From Stakelama portus (GTDB taxonomy: Bacteria; Pseudomonadota; Alphaproteobacteria; Sphingomonadales; Sphingomonadaceae), in assembly GCF_003171655.1 (NCBI RefSeq), contig NZ_QFZL01000004.1:1-64000 (forward strand): DNA of 64,000 bases, written 5' to 3'. Below are positions 62,894 through 64,000 of this stretch, piece after piece (the first letter of the stretch is position 1; every line of letters starts with the position of its first letter). The notes under the pieces were generated by a model, which saw only the letters and a list, made by a program, of their open reading frames with translations, ran no database searches and was not told the DNA's origin. The position numbers and the translations under genes are program-made.

Positions 62894-63595
62894 ATGATCC
62901 GCGGCCTCGCCCTTCTGCCTCTGCTGATCCTGCTCGCGGCGTTCGCGCCGGGGCAGGACCGCAGCTTCATGGTCGGCAGTTTCGATCGCATCCGCGTCGA
63001 TGGTCCCTATCACGTCACAGTGACGCAGGGCCGCTCGCCCGCGGCGCGTGCGGTGGGCGAACGCGATTCGCTGGAGCAGGTCGAGGTGCGGCTTTCCGGC
63101 ACGACACTGGTCGTGACTGCAGGAACGCTGGGCTGGCAGGAGCGCAATTCGCCGGCCGAGGCAGCCGAGATCCTTATCGTCGCACCGCATCTGCGCGGGA
63201 TTTCGGTCAATGGCGGCGGGCGCGCGACGATCGCGGCGATGGACGGTGATCGCGTAGAGGCGAATGTCAACGGCGCCGGAGCCATCACCATCGACAAGGT
63301 CGAAGCGCGCGATTTCCGCGCGACGCTGATCGGTACGGGCCGCATCGCGGCGAGTGGTGAGGCACAATCGGCACGGCTTCTGTCCAACGGTGCCGGATCG
63401 ATCGACGCCCACGCGCTGACGACGGGCGATCTCTCAATCGTCTCGCAATCGGTCGGCGGCATTGCCGGGAATGCGCGATACACGGCGCGTATCCTGGCAA
63501 CCGGCGGGGGAACCGTATCGGTCACCGGCGCTGCGAAATGCGAAGTCAGCGGCCCCGGCCCGGTGACATGCGAAGGCGAGACGATACGGCGCTGA
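62894..63595 (+). CDS. GIN-domain (DUF2807) secreted protein
   Basis: A 233-residue protein beginning MIRGLALLPLLILLAAFAPG, an N-terminal signal peptide without a lipobox cysteine. The mature part follows the DUF2807 pattern: FMVGSFDRIRVDGPYHVTVT, then NGGGRATIAAMDGDRVEANV with turns NGAGAI, IGTGRI and NGAGSI, ending in a CEVSGPGPVTCEGE segment with two cysteines that may form a disulfide, as in its neighbour. The start at 62894 lacks a strong ribosome site. It lies 43 bases after the lipoprotein gene and is probably co-transcribed. Confidence 0.83.
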   Translation: MIRGLALLPLLILLAAFAPGQDRSFMVGSFDRIRVDGPYHVTVTQGRSPAARAVGERDSLEQVEVRLSGTTLVVTAGTLGWQERNSPAEAAEILIVAPHLRGISVNGGGRATIAAMDGDRVEANVNGAGAITIDKVEARDFRATLIGTGRIAASGEAQSARLLSNGAGSIDAHALTTGDLSIVSQSVGGIAGNARYTARILATGGGTVSVTGAAKCEVSGPGPVTCEGETIRR

Positions 63596-63617
63596 TCGCC
63601 GCCGCGTGAGGGCCGGT

Positions 63618-64000
63618 TCAGGCCGCGACCGGAAAGCGCAGCAGCCGCCCCTCGACCGCGATCATCGCTTCGGCATCGCGTCCCACTGCGCGCAGAATTT
63701 CCGGGTGCCCGGCATCGAGCCCGCCGGTCAGCGATCCGAATGCGGGCAGCACGATCTTGCGCGACGTCGTGACGAAGCACCGCCGCGAAAGCCGTCGCCC
63801 GCGTACCGTCAGGCGCAGCTTGGGGTGGAAATGGCCCGACAATTCGGGGCGCAGCTCCTGCGGATCGGCTTCGTGACGCAACAGGATGCCGTCGACATCC
63901 GCTTCCTCCAGCACTTCGGCGCCCCAGCGTTCGGCACCGGCGGGATCGTGATTGCCGGTGATCCATGTCCAGCGCAGCCGCCCGATCAATGTCGTCAGCA
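63618..64000 (-). CDS. pdeM: PdeM-type ligase-associated metallophosphoesterase (cut by window edge)
   Basis: The C-terminal 127 or so residues of a calcineurin-like phosphoesterase entering from the right edge. WITGNHDPAG contains the metal-binding GNHD motif and LSGHFHPKLRL the GHxH motif. These, with the RRCFVTTSRKIVLPAFGSLTGG end, match PdeM, the endonuclease that accompanies the Lhr-type helicase, ATP-dependent ligase and exonuclease of the ligase-associated DNA-damage response. Those partners would be outside the window to the right. It is convergent with the second GIN-domain gene. Confidence 0.88.
   Translation of the reverse strand, partial: LTTLIGRLRWTWITGNHDPAGAERWGAEVLEEADVDGILLRHEADPQELRPELSGHFHPKLRLTVRGRRLSRRCFVTTSRKIVLPAFGSLTGGLDAGHPEILRAVGRDAEAMIAVEGRLLRFPVAA

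Noticed and set aside
1..64000. CRISPR arrays, insertion sequences and prophage genes
   Set aside because: No spaced direct repeats, transposase motifs or phage structural genes were seen in any part of the window.

Overview
The window is high-GC, gene-dense chromosomal DNA from an alphaproteobacterium, most likely a member of the Sphingomonadales (Sphingomonas or a close relative). This rests on gene content read from the translations: a SciP-type DUF1153 protein, CarD, a SUV3-like helicase next to an Hsp15-like S4 protein and a seven-iron ferredoxin, a LigD with phosphoesterase-ligase-polymerase order, paired GIN-domain (DUF2807) proteins, and a short palindromic repeat read in-frame as RPEPVEG. 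No lineage search was possible, so the assignment is an inference.

Layout. 1-1615: the edge of a low-GC genomic island lying against the 3' end of a tRNA-Ser(GGA) gene. It carries an apparently C-terminally truncated NACHT-type NTPase and the tail of a convergent gene. 1712-15460: cell-envelope and efflux genes (periplasmic cyclophilin, a four-gene Mla/MCE lipid transporter, a HAD phosphatase, DUF445, an RND pump with its adaptor), small stress membrane proteins, a SIMPL protein and the cell-cycle regulator SciP. 15579-29019: mnmA, pdxH, the Ku-LigD end-joining pair, a circular ATP-grasp/alpha-E fusion with a transglutaminase, then a tightly overlapping run of J-domain protein, BrkB-like protein, fabI, GNAT, a small membrane protein and aroC.

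29209-36404: a secreted Thr/Pro-rich protein, purA, an FAH-family hydrolase and the three branched-chain 2-oxoacid dehydrogenase genes (E1 alpha, E1 beta, E2; no E3 here). The E2 linker contains an in-frame inverted pair of REP-like repeats. 36480-41009: a leftward group ending in a compact five-gene set: a 49-residue peptide, a HEAT-repeat-like gene broken by a 4-bp duplication, a cupin-like protein with HEAT-like tail, a winged-helix protein with a degenerate receiver domain, and an SDR. I recognise no described system in this set and regard it as the best candidate for something new.

41143-57750: two hotdog thioesterases, PBP1C with a giant alpha-2-macroglobulin, an NfrB-like glycosyltransferase with an NfrA-C-like protein, a TSUP transporter with a TIGR02186 protein, a HerA-like ATPase and an M23 peptidase. 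57996-64000: the SUV3-like helicase, S4 protein, ferredoxin and carD, two GIN-domain proteins, and a PdeM-like endonuclease cut by the window edge.

Three genes look damaged: a small secreted protein split by a 1-nt frameshift (6882-7234), a phzF N-terminal remnant behind pdxH (16768-16863), and the HEAT-repeat gene (39977-40856). I saw no CRISPR array, rRNA or insertion sequence. No gene-free stretch exceeds 300 bases; the longest (61178-61474) is the carD leader region and holds an 18-bp palindrome.
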